Shown here: positions 16,118 to 24,762 of the stretch, in pieces
Numbering within the stretch: position 1 is the first letter of the stretch
Layout: each line of letters starts with the position of its first letter
Origin: Bog-756 sp963833585
GTDB taxonomy: Bacteria > Actinomycetota > Acidimicrobiia > Acidimicrobiales > RAAP-2
DNA: 64,000 bases
Assembly: GCA_963833585.1 (NCBI GenBank)
Contig: CAWHYF010000001.1
Location: forward strand, 310,001-374,000
Direction: 5' to 3'
The notes under the pieces: generated by a model
What the model saw: only the letters and a program-made list of their open reading frames with translations
What the model was told of the DNA's origin: nothing
The model's database searches: none
Translations under genes and position numbers: made by a program

Positions 16118-16600
16118 TCAAGCCCCGGGGACGTGCCTCTGTTCGGCGTAGCGGGCTGCCCCGGCGGCGAAGCGTCCCATCATCCGCCGGAGCACCAGCT
16201 CCAGGATCCGCCCGGTGCCCGGGATCTTCTCGTCGAAGGTGCCCGACCAGGTGACGTGGGTACCGGACCCGTCGGGCCGCAGTCGTACGTCGGCCCGGTA
16301 GTGGCGGACCGGGAATCCCTTGACGATGGCGTATCCCAGGTGGTGGGGAGGCTCATAGGCCACCACCTCCTCGGTGGACCCCACCCCACGACTGGTGAAC
16401 CGCCGGAGGGCGCCGACCCCCTCGGCGTCGGGTGCACCCCGACGGACCAGCTCGGTCCGGTCGAGGAACGACCACTCCTTCCACCGACCGGCCTCGCCGA
16501 TGAGCGGCCAGACCTCCTCCACCGGGGCCGCCGACCGCGCTTCCACCGCGTACGATCGCCGCCCCCGAGGACCGGTCGACCGGGCGGTGGCGTCGCTCAT
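16118..16600 (-). CDS. SRPBCC-family lipid/ligand-binding protein
   Basis: 160 residues of START/Bet v1-like fold: SYAVEARSAAPVEEVWPLIG at the N terminus, AGRWKEWSFLDRTELVRRG, a central STEEVVAYEPPHHLGYAIVK and the closing long helix (ILELVLRRMMGRFAAGAARY). Such proteins hold hydrophobic ligands or act as polyketide cyclase-like enzymes. The ATG at 16600 overlaps the stop of the preceding SRPBCC gene (ATGA), so the two paralogues are co-translated and may form a heterodimer. Confidence 0.8.
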   Translation of the reverse strand: MSDATARSTGPRGRRSYAVEARSAAPVEEVWPLIGEAGRWKEWSFLDRTELVRRGAPDAEGVGALRRFTSRGVGSTEEVVAYEPPHHLGYAIVKGFPVRHYRADVRLRPDGSGTHVTWSGTFDEKIPGTGRILELVLRRMMGRFAAGAARYAEQRHVPGA

Positions 16601-16980
16601 CCCTCGACGCGGGCCTTGAGCGCCTCCAGGGCCTGCTGGTAGACGCCGGCCATCAGATCGGCCATCTCGTCGGGCTTGGCCTCGACGTCCCAGGTGACCC
16701 GCGCCGTGGCACCGGTGGGCGTCACGATGATGGTGGCCTGGTGGCTCTCCACCGGCACGCCGTCGGCGATGGCGTAGGTCAGCGTCCTGGTGGCGTCGTC
16801 GCGGGCCACCAGATGTTCGGTGATGGTCATCCCCATCAACTCGAGGATGCGGTCGTCGCCCTCGACCCGGCACGACTCGACGCCCGGCATCCATGCGCCG
16901 ATGCCCCCGAAATCGCCGATCTCCTTCCACACCCGGTCCGCCGGAGCGTCGATGTCGATGGCTGCCTTACCTGATCCCAT
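16597..16980 (-). CDS. SRPBCC-family protein, paired with its neighbour
   Basis: A 127-residue START/Bet v1-like protein: AAIDIDAPADRVWKEIGDFG, AWMPGVESCRVEGDDRILEL, MGMTITEHLVARDDATRTLT and a C-terminal helix. It resembles actinobacterial proteins annotated as polyketide cyclase/dehydrase or MxaD-like. The ATG at 16980 has GGGGAG just upstream. First gene of a two-gene unit with the next SRPBCC gene. Confidence 0.8.
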   Translation of the reverse strand: MGSGKAAIDIDAPADRVWKEIGDFGGIGAWMPGVESCRVEGDDRILELMGMTITEHLVARDDATRTLTYAIADGVPVESHQATIIVTPTGATARVTWDVEAKPDEMADLMAGVYQQALEALKARVEG

Positions 16981-17168
16981 GGTTCTCCCCGTTGTTCGGT
17001 GGGCCGTCGCCGGGGTTGGCGGGCGCAACGTCGTGCACGGCCCGGGCCAGATGGTAGGCGCGGTCGGTCGTCGGTCGCACCACTAGCGTCTCTGGGCGTG
17101 AACGCCCCATCGACCACGGCCGAGGTCGCCGCCGCCCTGGTCGTGGCCGACCGGGACCGGCGGCCGCG

Positions 17169-18854
17169 ATGACCGGGCACCCCGGACCGATCGATCCCAG
17201 CATCGCCGAGCTGCTGGTGGCCCGGGCCGACGACCAGCACGTCGGGCTGCGGTTCGAGGATCGACGATGGACCTGGCGCCAGGTGGTGGCGGCCAGTGTC
17301 CAGCGCGCCTCGCTCCTCGGTGACTTCGGCGAGGGCCGCCCGATCCACATCGGGGTGCTCCTCGGCAACGTCCCCGAGTACCTCTTCTGGCTGGGTGCCG
17401 CGGCCCTGAGCGGGGCGGTGGTGGTGGGGATCAACCCCACGCGCCGGGGCGAGGCCCTGGCCGGCGACGTGCGCCGCACCGACTGCCGGTTGGTGGTCAC
17501 CGACGCCGCCGGGGCCGAGCTCCTCGCCGGGCTCGACCTCGGGTTGCCCGGGGACCGGGTCCTCCGGGTCGACCAGCCCGGGTATGGCGACCTGCTGGAG
17601 GCCCATCGGGGAGCCGACCTCCATCGGGTGGTGGCGGCGGCCGACCCGGTGCCCGACGACCTCTACCTGCTGCTGTTCACGTCGGGGACGACCGGGGCGC
17701 CCAAGGCGGTGCGCTGCACCCAGGGTCGTCTGGCCGCCATCGCGGTCCGCTCGGCCGAGGCCTACGGCTTCGAACGCCGCGACGTGGCCTACTGCACCAT
17801 GCCGCTGTTCCACGGCAACGCCCTGATGGTGTTGTGGGGGCCGTCCCTGGTGGTCGGGGCCACGGTGGCGCTGGCCCGCCGGTTCACCGCCTCGGGGTTC
17901 GGGTCCGACATCCGCCGCTACGGTGCCACCACCTTCACCTACGTGGGGAAGGCGCTGGCCTACGTCCTGGCCACGCCGACCCAGCCCGATGACGCCGGCA
18001 CCACCCTGCGGCGGGGCTTCGGCACCGAGGCCTCCGTGGCGGATCTCGCCGCGTTCGAGCGGCGGTTCGGCTGTGTGCTCACCGAGGGCTACGGGTCCAG
18101 TGAGGGCGGGGTGGCCATCAGCCGCACGCCGGACACGCCGGTGGGGTCCCTGGGCCGCCCCTTCGAGGACGTGGTGATCCTCGACCCGGACACCCGGGAG
18201 GAGTGCCCCCCGGCGGTGTTCGACGACGCCGGCCGGCTGGCCAACGGGGACGTGGCCGTCGGGGAGATCGTGAACCGTTCCGGACCGGGTCGCTTCGAGG
18301 GCTACTACGCCGACGAGGAGGCCACCGCGGCTCGCATCCGCCACGGCTGGTACTGGACCGGGGACCTGGCCTATCGGGACGCGGCCGGCTACTTCTACTT
18401 CGCGGGCCGGAGGGGCGACTGGATGCGGGTCGATTCGGAGAACCTGACCGCCGGGCCGATCGAGCGGGTCTTGGTCCGCTTCGACCCGGCGGCCACCGCG
18501 GCCGTCTACTCGGTGCCGGACCCCCGATCGGGGGACCAGGTGATGGTGGCGCTGGAGCTCCTGCCCGGACAGGCCTTCCGCCCCGCGGAGCTCTCGGCCT
18601 TCCTGGCCGCGCAGCCTGACCTCGGCACCAAGTGGGTCCCCTCCTTCGTGCGGGTCACCGGGGCGCTGCCCCAAACGGCCAGCGGAAAGGTGACCAAGGC
18701 GCCGCTGCGATCCGAAGGGTGGTGGCGGGCGGATGACGCCGTCTTCCGACGCCGGGGTGCCACCTTCGAGTACCTCCCCATGGACGACGCCGACCGTCGG
18801 GCGCTGCTGTCCGAATTCGACCGGCACGGCCGGGGCCATCTTGTCGGCGGGTGA
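17169..18854 (+). CDS. Long-chain acyl-CoA synthetase (FadD-like)
   Basis: A 561-residue ANL-superfamily enzyme that adenylates a carboxylic acid and transfers it to CoA. Core motifs: LLLFTSGTTGAPKAVRC (P-loop-like A3), MPLFHGNALMVLWGP, EGYGSSEGGVAI (A5), GWYWTGDLAYRDAAGYFYF (A7), GRRGDWMRVDSENLTAGPIE (A8) and ASGKVTKAPLRSEGW (A10 Lys). It resembles mycobacterial FadD6/FadD17 (very-long-chain). A 24-codon GTG open frame (17098-17172) ends on this gene's start as ATGA and may be a leader peptide. The downstream YihY gene overlaps its end. Confidence 0.88.
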   Translation: MTGHPGPIDPSIAELLVARADDQHVGLRFEDRRWTWRQVVAASVQRASLLGDFGEGRPIHIGVLLGNVPEYLFWLGAAALSGAVVVGINPTRRGEALAGDVRRTDCRLVVTDAAGAELLAGLDLGLPGDRVLRVDQPGYGDLLEAHRGADLHRVVAAADPVPDDLYLLLFTSGTTGAPKAVRCTQGRLAAIAVRSAEAYGFERRDVAYCTMPLFHGNALMVLWGPSLVVGATVALARRFTASGFGSDIRRYGATTFTYVGKALAYVLATPTQPDDAGTTLRRGFGTEASVADLAAFERRFGCVLTEGYGSSEGGVAISRTPDTPVGSLGRPFEDVVILDPDTREECPPAVFDDAGRLANGDVAVGEIVNRSGPGRFEGYYADEEATAARIRHGWYWTGDLAYRDAAGYFYFAGRRGDWMRVDSENLTAGPIERVLVRFDPAATAAVYSVPDPRSGDQVMVALELLPGQAFRPAELSAFLAAQPDLGTKWVPSFVRVTGALPQTASGKVTKAPLRSEGWWRADDAVFRRRGATFEYLPMDDADRRALLSEFDRHGRGHLVGG

Positions 18855-19860
18855 ATGGCGGAGCCGGGCTGCCGCCGCGGCCCGACGCCGGTGGGGCGGC
18901 CTGACCGGCGGGGTCACCGCGGTGGCCGACGGCTTCGACGGCTGGCAGCAACGGCGACCGGCGACCGCGGTGCCGAGCGCGGTGGTGCGCAAGTACTCCG
19001 ACGACCGGGCCGGTCAGCTGGCCGGACAGATCTCCCACGCCGCCTTCCTGGCCGTGTTCCCCATGGTGCTGGTACTGCTCACGCTGGTCGGGGTGTTCCT
19101 CGACGGTCACCGGGCACTCCAGGACGAGATCATCAACTCCGCCCTGCGCCAGTTCCCGGTGCTCGGATCGGACCTGCGCCGGAACGTCCACACCCTCTCG
19201 ACCTCGAACGTGGTGGTCCTGGTGGTCGCCACCGTCTGGCTGATCTACGGGGCCATGAAGCTGAGCCGGGCCTCCCAGTTGATGATGGCCGCGGTCTGGG
19301 ACATCGGACGCGACGAACTGCCCGACTTCTGGCACTGGATCCCGCGGGCCGTCGGGTTCCTGGTCGTGCTGGGGTTGGGGTTCGTTGCCGGCGGATCCCT
19401 GGCCGGGCTGGGGGCGTTCGGCCGCCTCGGCGGCTTCTCCTCGTGGATCGGGTTCGTGCTGTCGTTGGGGGTGAACGTGCTCATGTACTGGTGCGCCTTC
19501 GCCATCGTCGTGCGCATTCCCCGACAGCAGCGGGCCGTCTGGCCCGGGGCCGTCATCGGCGGCGTGGGCTGGACGGTGCTGCAGTTCGGCGGGGCCCTCC
19601 TGGTCAACCACCAGGTGCGCCACCTCTCCACCTTGTACGGCACCTTCGCCACCGTCCTCGGCCTCATCTGGTGGATCGCCCTGGGGGCCATGATCACCGT
19701 CTACGCCGCCGAGGCCAACGTGGTGTTGACCCGCCATCTGTGGCCCCGGTCGATCCGGCGGCCTCGACGGGGCCCCCGGGTCGACGACGGGGACTCGGGG
19801 CACGACCCGTCCGCCCGGTCGGACCGGCCCGCGCCGGTGTCGGCCCACCGGTCGGCGTAA
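18841..19860 (+). CDS. YihY/BrkB family membrane protein
   Basis: About 339 residues with six transmembrane helices: HAAFLAVFPMVLVLLTLVGV, VVVLVVATVWLIYGAMKL, AVGFLVVLGLGFVAGGSLAG, WIGFVLSLGVNVLMYWCAF, AVIGGVGWTVLQFGGALLV and GTFATVLGLIWWIALGAMIT. The stretch VVRKYSDDRAGQLAGQISHA before helix 1 and LYGTFATVLGLIWW near the end are family signatures. Function is unsettled (older names: RNase BN, BrkB transporter). The TTG at 18841 is the most likely start, 14 nt inside the acyl-CoA synthetase gene; a downstream GTG (VADGFDGW) is an alternative. Confidence 0.85.
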   Translation: MSAGEWRSRAAAAARRRWGGLTGGVTAVADGFDGWQQRRPATAVPSAVVRKYSDDRAGQLAGQISHAAFLAVFPMVLVLLTLVGVFLDGHRALQDEIINSALRQFPVLGSDLRRNVHTLSTSNVVVLVVATVWLIYGAMKLSRASQLMMAAVWDIGRDELPDFWHWIPRAVGFLVVLGLGFVAGGSLAGLGAFGRLGGFSSWIGFVLSLGVNVLMYWCAFAIVVRIPRQQRAVWPGAVIGGVGWTVLQFGGALLVNHQVRHLSTLYGTFATVLGLIWWIALGAMITVYAAEANVVLTRHLWPRSIRRPRRGPRVDDGDSGHDPSARSDRPAPVSAHRSA

Positions 19861-19900
19861 CCGTCCGGATCGGCCCACGCCCACTCTCCCGGCTGACCGC

Positions 19901-21484
19901 TTACCCTGCGGCCTCGATCACCGGGCCTTCGGTGCTCCCGTCGGCGTGGATGGTGACGGTGACGGTCTCCGCCGGCGGGATCCGGGCCGGGATGATGAAG
20001 GCCAGCAGGCCGCCGGCCAGGGCCAGGCCCGAGGCGATCAGGAAGCCCCGTGAATAGCCGGCAGTCATGGCGATCTTTCGGGCCTCGGCCCCGGCCGGCC
20101 GGCCGCCCAGGAGGGAGGCGATGCGGGTGGCCGCCACGGTGGAGAGGATGGCCAGGCCCAGTGACGCCCCGATCTGCCGGCTGGAATTGACCAGGCCGGA
20201 GGCCAGCCCGGCCTCCCGGGGTGCCACCCCGCCGGTGGCGGACAAGGCGATGGGGGTGAAGGCCAGCCCCATGCCGAAGGTGGCCAGGATCCCTCCGCCG
20301 CAGGCCCCGGTCCAGTAGCTGTCCCCGGCCCGGATGAACGACAGCCAGTAGAGGCCCAGCGCGGTGCACAGGGCCCCGGCCATGAGCACGGTGCGCGGTC
20401 CGAGCTGCGGGGCCAGCCGGCCGGCGATGGTGGCGCCGACGGCGATGGCCGCCGTCTGGGGCAGGAAGGTCAGACCGGTGATGACCGGGTCGTACCCGAG
20501 GACCTGTTGCAGGTAGAGCGAGAGGAAGAACCACATGGCGAACATGGAGGCGCCGAAGCAGAACATCACCAGGTTGGCTCCGGTCAGGGCCCGGGACCGG
20601 AACAACCGGAGCGGCACCAGCGGGCTCGTGGCCACCTTGGCCTCGATGTACCCGAAGAGGCCGAGCAGCACGGCGGCGATGGCCCCGGTGGTCACGGTCG
20701 AGCGTGACGTCCATGCCACCTGGTCGGTGTGGACGATGGTGTACACCAGCATCATCAGGCCGGCGGTGACGGTGACCGATCCGGCCACGTCCAGACGTTG
20801 TTTGGGTCCTTCCGCCCGGGACTCGGCCAGACACAGCCGGGCCACCAGGAAGAGGGACACCCCGATCGGGACGTTGACGAAGAGGATCCACCGCCACGAC
20901 AGGTACTGGGTCAGGAACCCCCCGAACAGGGCGCCGGCCGCGCCGCCCCCCGCAGCCACCGCGCTCCACACGCCGAGGGCCTTGGCCCGGGCTCGCTGGT
21001 CGGTGAAGGTGACGGTGAGGATGGTCAGGGTGGCCGGGGAGAGGACCGCCGCGCCCACGCCCTGGACGGCCCGGGCCGCGATCAGGGTGGCCTGGTTGCC
21101 GGCGAATCCCCCCAGCAGGCTGGCCCCGGTGAACAGGATCAGCCCCAGCAGGAAGATCCGCCGCCGGCCGAAGAGGTCGGCCAACCGGCCCCCGAGCAGC
21201 AGCAGCCCGCCGAAGGTCAGGGAGTAGGCGGTCACCACCCACTGCAGGTTGGCGGCACTGAATCCCAGATCCCGCTGGATGGACGGCAACGCCACATTGA
21301 CGATGGAGATGTCCAGCACCACCATGAACTGGGCCAGGCACACGATGGCCAGGATGATCCGGTCGGCCCGGGCCAGGCCGTCCCGTTGGTCCTGCTCGGC
21401 GCGGGCGGCGGCCGGACCGGCCCCGACCGGTCCGGGACCCGCCGTGTCCTCCGCGGTGGAAGGGAGGTCGGAGCCAGGGCGCAT
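19901..21484 (-). CDS. MFS drug exporter, DHA2 (14-helix) family
   Basis: A 527-residue proton-coupled multidrug exporter of the EmrB/QacA type. VVLDISIVNVALPSIQRDLG is the helix-1 signature (motif D1), GGRLADLFGRRRIFLLG is motif A, and RAVQGVGAAVLSPATLTIL is motif B. Fourteen hydrophobic helices can be traced, ending at LALAGGLLAFIIPARIP. A Rrf2-type regulator lies upstream in the same direction, about 95 nt away, and may control it. Substrate unknown. Confidence 0.9.
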   Translation of the reverse strand: MRPGSDLPSTAEDTAGPGPVGAGPAAARAEQDQRDGLARADRIILAIVCLAQFMVVLDISIVNVALPSIQRDLGFSAANLQWVVTAYSLTFGGLLLLGGRLADLFGRRRIFLLGLILFTGASLLGGFAGNQATLIAARAVQGVGAAVLSPATLTILTVTFTDQRARAKALGVWSAVAAGGGAAGALFGGFLTQYLSWRWILFVNVPIGVSLFLVARLCLAESRAEGPKQRLDVAGSVTVTAGLMMLVYTIVHTDQVAWTSRSTVTTGAIAAVLLGLFGYIEAKVATSPLVPLRLFRSRALTGANLVMFCFGASMFAMWFFLSLYLQQVLGYDPVITGLTFLPQTAAIAVGATIAGRLAPQLGPRTVLMAGALCTALGLYWLSFIRAGDSYWTGACGGGILATFGMGLAFTPIALSATGGVAPREAGLASGLVNSSRQIGASLGLAILSTVAATRIASLLGGRPAGAEARKIAMTAGYSRGFLIASGLALAGGLLAFIIPARIPPAETVTVTIHADGSTEGPVIEAAG

Positions 21485-21580
21485 GGGACAGATCGTAGAG
21501 GTCCGCCCGAGGGACGCGAACCCCTCGGCTCGGCACGGTCGCCGCTGCGGGCCCGACCCCCGGGGGGTCAGGCCCCGGAT

Positions 21581-22036
21581 TCAGTGGGAGAGCCAGGCGT
21601 CGGGATCGGTGGTCAGCGTCTGGACCGCCGCCGGGAGGGATCCGGACACGATGTCGGAGATGGTGACCTGTTCCAGCACGGATCGCAGGCTGGCGCGCAC
21701 CGCCACCCAGACATCCTGGAGGTGTTCGGCCGATCCCTGGTAGACGGCCGCCTCCGGCCGCAGGCCCCGCACCTCGGCCAGGGGACCGTCGAGCGGGCGG
21801 ATGACTTCGGCGACGGTGATCGAGGTGGCCGGGCGGGCCAACCGGTAGCCGCCGTCGGCCCCGCGTTGGCTGAGCAGCAGCCCGGCCCGGCGCATGTCGT
21901 TCAGGATGCTCTCCAGGAACTTGGCCGGGAGGCCCTGGGACTGGGCCAGCGTCTCCGCGGTGACCGGCTTGCCGTCGGCGTCGGCCAGGGTGCACAGGGC
22001 CCGAACGGCGTAGTCAACCTTGGCCGAAATGTACAT
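21581..22036 (-). CDS. Rrf2-family transcriptional regulator
   Basis: A 151-residue winged-helix regulator: MYISAKVDYAVRALCTLADA, TAETLAQSQGLPAKFLESIL, NDMRRAGLLLSQRGADGGYR and LARPATSITVAEVIRPLDGP are the conserved Rrf2 segments. The three cysteines that bind Fe-S in IscR/NsrR are absent from the usual loop (LRPEAAVYQGSAEHLQDVW), so it probably senses something other than Fe-S damage, like CymR-type members. It lies just upstream of the MFS exporter on the same strand. Confidence 0.88.
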   Translation of the reverse strand: MYISAKVDYAVRALCTLADADGKPVTAETLAQSQGLPAKFLESILNDMRRAGLLLSQRGADGGYRLARPATSITVAEVIRPLDGPLAEVRGLRPEAAVYQGSAEHLQDVWVAVRASLRSVLEQVTISDIVSGSLPAAVQTLTTDPDAWLSH

Positions 22037-22183
22037 GGGGGGATTCTGTCAGAGTGGTGCGGGTGCTTCCCGGTCATTCCCGTCACCGCTCCCCGGTGGC
22101 AACCGACCGGTGGGGAGCGGGGCCACCGGCGTCGATCGTTCCGAAGGGGTGCCGCTGGGGGCCGCGTTGCTCGGGGGTGTCGC

Positions 22184-22210
22184 GTCCGGCCCCGGAGGAG
22201 GGGGCCGGAC
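22184..22210 (-). terminator. Hairpin after the repeat-protein gene
   Basis: GTCCGGCCCC (22184-22193) pairs perfectly with GGGGCCGGAC (22201-22210) around a 7-nt loop, 15 nt past the stop of the secreted repeat protein on the minus strand. Confidence 0.55.
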
Positions 22211-22224
22211 ACGCCGGCGGAGGC

Positions 22225-23814
22225 CTACCCGGCCCCCGCGGCCACGGCCTGGGCCCAGGTGTAGCTGAGCGGCGGCACTGGTCCGGTGGCCAGTACCAGC
22301 AGCTCGGCGTCCGACGCCCAGCCGTTGCCGGTGGAGCCGTAGACCTCGGCCGCCCCCATCAACAGCGTGCCCCCGTACAGCTTCTGGTAGTCGGACAGCG
22401 ACAGGACGTTCTCGCGGTGTCCCCAGCATCCCGGCTGGCCGGCGGCGGTGCAGTCGATGTTGCCGCTACCGACCCCGTCGTCGTACATCCAGTAGTAGTT
22501 GGAGCCGAGCGGATTCCCGTTCTCGGCCCAGTTGCTCCCCCACGCCACCAGGTGCAGGCCCGGAGGCACCAGGGACGGACTGGGGTCGTTGTTCGACTGG
22601 GCGCCGGCCTGGGCGTCGGCGCTGAAGGTGTCGACCAGGCCGGCAAAGGGAGGTAGCCCCCGGTCCACCCGCTCGATGTCGGTGAGCACGAAGATCTGCT
22701 GGGCCGGAGTCAGGGAGTTGAAGTTGGTGGGGAGGGCCATCGGGCCGAGCCCCTCGGCGGCGCGGGCGTTGGTGGTGGCCTGGATGGCGCCGGCCGTGCA
22801 GGCCGCGCCGGTGTTGTGCGGGTAGCACCAGTTGAGGAAGTTCGGGTTCGGGGGGACATTGGCCGGCGGGTTGCCCAGGGCCAGGTTGGAGGGAGCCACC
22901 GGGCTGACCAGGGAGCCGAGGAACGGTGCCCCACCGAAGCTGAACAGCCCCCCGTCACCGGCCACCGTCCAGTAGCCGGTGCCGAGCCGGTGCACGGCCA
23001 TGGTGACCATCCGGGCCCCGAGCGGCGTCCCTCCCATCGAGCCGAAGAAGGTGGCGTCACCGAAGCTGAAGATCCCCCCGTCCGAGGCCACCAGCCAGTA
23101 GCCCTGCCCGTCACCGGTGGAGGCCATCCCGACGATGGGCTGGTTGAGGTGGATGTTGCCGGTGGACCCGTCGAAGGCGGCGTCACCGAAGCTGAAGATC
23201 CCCCCGTCCGAGGCCACCAGCCAGTAGCCGCGTCCGGAGGCCGTGGCGGACATCCCCACGATGGGCTGGTTGAGGTGGATGTTGCCGGTGGACCCGTCGA
23301 AGGCGGCGTCGCCGAAGCTGAAGATCCCCCCGTCGGAGGCCACCAGCCAGTAGCCCTGCCCGTCACCGGTGGAGGCCATCCCCACGATGGGCCGGTTGAG
23401 GTGGATGTTGCCGGTGGACCCGTAGAAGGCGGCGTCGCCGAAGCTGAAGATCCCCCCGTCGGTGGCCACCAGCCAGTAGCCCTGCCCATCCGGGGTGGCG
23501 GCCATGTCAACGATGGGCTGGTTGAGGTGGATGTTGCCGGTGGACCCGTAGAAGGCGGCGTCACCGAAGCTGAACACCCCGCCGTCGGAGGCCACCTCCC
23601 AGTAGCCACGGCCGTCGGGGGTCGAGGCCATTCCCACAATGGGTTTGCTGCTGACGGAGTACCGGTGGGAGGGGCCAGGCGGGCTGGACGAGGGGTGTCG
23701 GGGTGGGGCAGCGGACCCAGCCGATCCGGCCGGCCCGGCCCCGGTCCAGACGGTCCCGGCCACCACCACCGAGGAGGCCAGCACGACCGCGGCCACCGTG
23801 CGCAGGGAGGCCAC
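22225..23814 (-). CDS. Secreted repeat protein (42-residue repeats) with C-terminal CAP-like domain
   Basis: 529 residues. A signal peptide (TVAAVVLASSVVVAGTVWTG) is followed by five clear and one weak 42-residue repeats of the type PIVGMAST..GYWLVASDGGIFSFGDAAF.GSTGNIHLN. Each has Trp and Gly positions suggesting beta-propeller-like blades; such repeats are frequent in Acidimicrobiia exported proteins. The last 200 residues (FVLTDIERVDRGLPPFAGLV, AWGSNWAENGNPLGSNYYW, GCWGHRENVLS) look like a CAP/SCP (cysteine-rich secretory) domain, with likely disulphides (LNWCYPHNTGAAC, IDC..GC). The GTG at 23814 starts the signal peptide. Probably cell-surface; role unknown. Confidence 0.78.
   Translation of the reverse strand: MASLRTVAAVVLASSVVVAGTVWTGAGPAGSAGSAAPPRHPSSSPPGPSHRYSVSSKPIVGMASTPDGRGYWEVASDGGVFSFGDAAFYGSTGNIHLNQPIVDMAATPDGQGYWLVATDGGIFSFGDAAFYGSTGNIHLNRPIVGMASTGDGQGYWLVASDGGIFSFGDAAFDGSTGNIHLNQPIVGMSATASGRGYWLVASDGGIFSFGDAAFDGSTGNIHLNQPIVGMASTGDGQGYWLVASDGGIFSFGDATFFGSMGGTPLGARMVTMAVHRLGTGYWTVAGDGGLFSFGGAPFLGSLVSPVAPSNLALGNPPANVPPNPNFLNWCYPHNTGAACTAGAIQATTNARAAEGLGPMALPTNFNSLTPAQQIFVLTDIERVDRGLPPFAGLVDTFSADAQAGAQSNNDPSPSLVPPGLHLVAWGSNWAENGNPLGSNYYWMYDDGVGSGNIDCTAAGQPGCWGHRENVLSLSDYQKLYGGTLLMGAAEVYGSTGNGWASDAELLVLATGPVPPLSYTWAQAVAAGAG
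23014..23643 (-). repeat. Five tandem 126-bp coding repeats
   Basis: Five in-frame units of exactly 126 bp (boundaries near 23643, 23517, 23391, 23265 and 23139). The sequence TTGAGGTGGATGTTGCCGG recurs at this spacing. A sixth, degenerate unit continues to about 22906. Units 2-5 are very similar at DNA level, suggesting recent duplication or gene conversion. Confidence 0.9.
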
Positions 23815-24111
23815 GGGGGACGCCGTGGCTCCGGACCAGCCGGGCCACCAGGGCCGCCGCCATCGTCAGTGCCGCCGATGTGACGATCGCATCCGTCGTC
23901 CAGTTCTGCGTGATCATGCCCCGATGGGTCCGCACCGGCTAGGTCATGGCAGGCCAAAAGACCCGAGCGGACCGCCCCTACCTCCTCGGGGGGGTATCGA
24001 CGGGACGGCGCGGCCGCTTTAGAAGAGATTCCCGTCCCGGCGCCGGCGGCCAGGAACCGACCGCCCCATCCGTCCGGGGGTTGGAGGAGGGCCCGGGAGT
24101 CCTCCGGGGCT

Positions 24112-24744
24112 CTAGCCCCCGAGCCGTTCGACCAGGCGCCGGCGGTGGGGCGGCCACTCCTGGTCCAACATGGAGTAGCAGGCCGTATCCCGAACCCCGC
24201 CGTCGGCCGCCGGGCGATCGGCCCGGAGCACCCCGTCGAGGGCGCAGCCCAGGCGTTCGATGGCCCGGCGGGACCGGACGTTCCGGGCGTCCGTCTGGAT
24301 CCGCACCACCCGGACCTCCCACTGCTCGAAGGCATGGGTCATCATCAGCAGCTTGGCCTCGGTGTTGACCGGGCTGCGCTGGGCCGAGGGGTCGAGCCAG
24401 GTGTACCCGATGCCGGCCACGTCCAGGCCGCGGTGACGCTGGAGGGACTCCGAACCCGGGAACAGGTTCGACCAGTCCCAGGTGCTCAGGTCATAGAAGC
24501 GGGTGGAGCCCACGATGCGCTCGGCCTCCACACTCCAGGTGGCGAAGGGGTAGTGCTCGCCGGCCGCCCGCTCGGTCAGGGCCCGCTCCACGTAGGCCGC
24601 CATGCCCGCCCGGTCCCACGGCACCGGCGTGTACCCGAAGGTGGAGCGGTCCCTGGTGGCCGCGGCCAGCAGGCCGTCCACGTGCTCGGGCCCCAGCGGG
24701 AGCAGGTGGACGTGGCGGCCCTCGAGGGAGACGAGCTCAGGCAT
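24112..24744 (-). CDS. GNAT acetyltransferase, RimJ/RimL type
   Basis: A 210-residue acetyltransferase that uses acetyl-CoA. Its family pattern includes LEGRHVHLLPLGPEHVDGLL at the start, IVGSTRFYDLS, DVAGIGYTWLDPSAQRSPVN and NVRSRRAIERLGCALDGVLR, typical of the RimJ/RimL-like group that modifies protein N termini or small amines. It starts 18 nt after the stop of the Fpg/Nei gene on the same strand. The 297 nt between this gene's stop side (24111) and the secreted repeat protein (23815) hold no supported gene. Confidence 0.85.
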   Translation of the reverse strand: MPELVSLEGRHVHLLPLGPEHVDGLLAAATRDRSTFGYTPVPWDRAGMAAYVERALTERAAGEHYPFATWSVEAERIVGSTRFYDLSTWDWSNLFPGSESLQRHRGLDVAGIGYTWLDPSAQRSPVNTEAKLLMMTHAFEQWEVRVVRIQTDARNVRSRRAIERLGCALDGVLRADRPAADGGVRDTACYSMLDQEWPPHRRRLVERLGG

Positions 24745-24762
24745 GGCCTCAAGTCTGCCCGG

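Noticed and set aside
17098..17172. A 24-codon GTG frame ending on the acyl-CoA synthetase start
   Set aside because: Too short and without features; mentioned under the synthetase but not supported as a separate gene.
23014..23643. Regular DNA repeats that could suggest a CRISPR array
   Set aside because: Period is exactly 126 bp, in frame, with conserved protein repeats and no unique spacers; they are coding repeats.
23815..23935. A hydrophobic stretch (MITQNWTTDAIVTSAALTMA) just upstream of the repeat protein, in another frame
   Set aside because: It quickly turns into shadow sequence and has no ribosome-binding site; the GTG at 23814 already gives a complete signal peptide.
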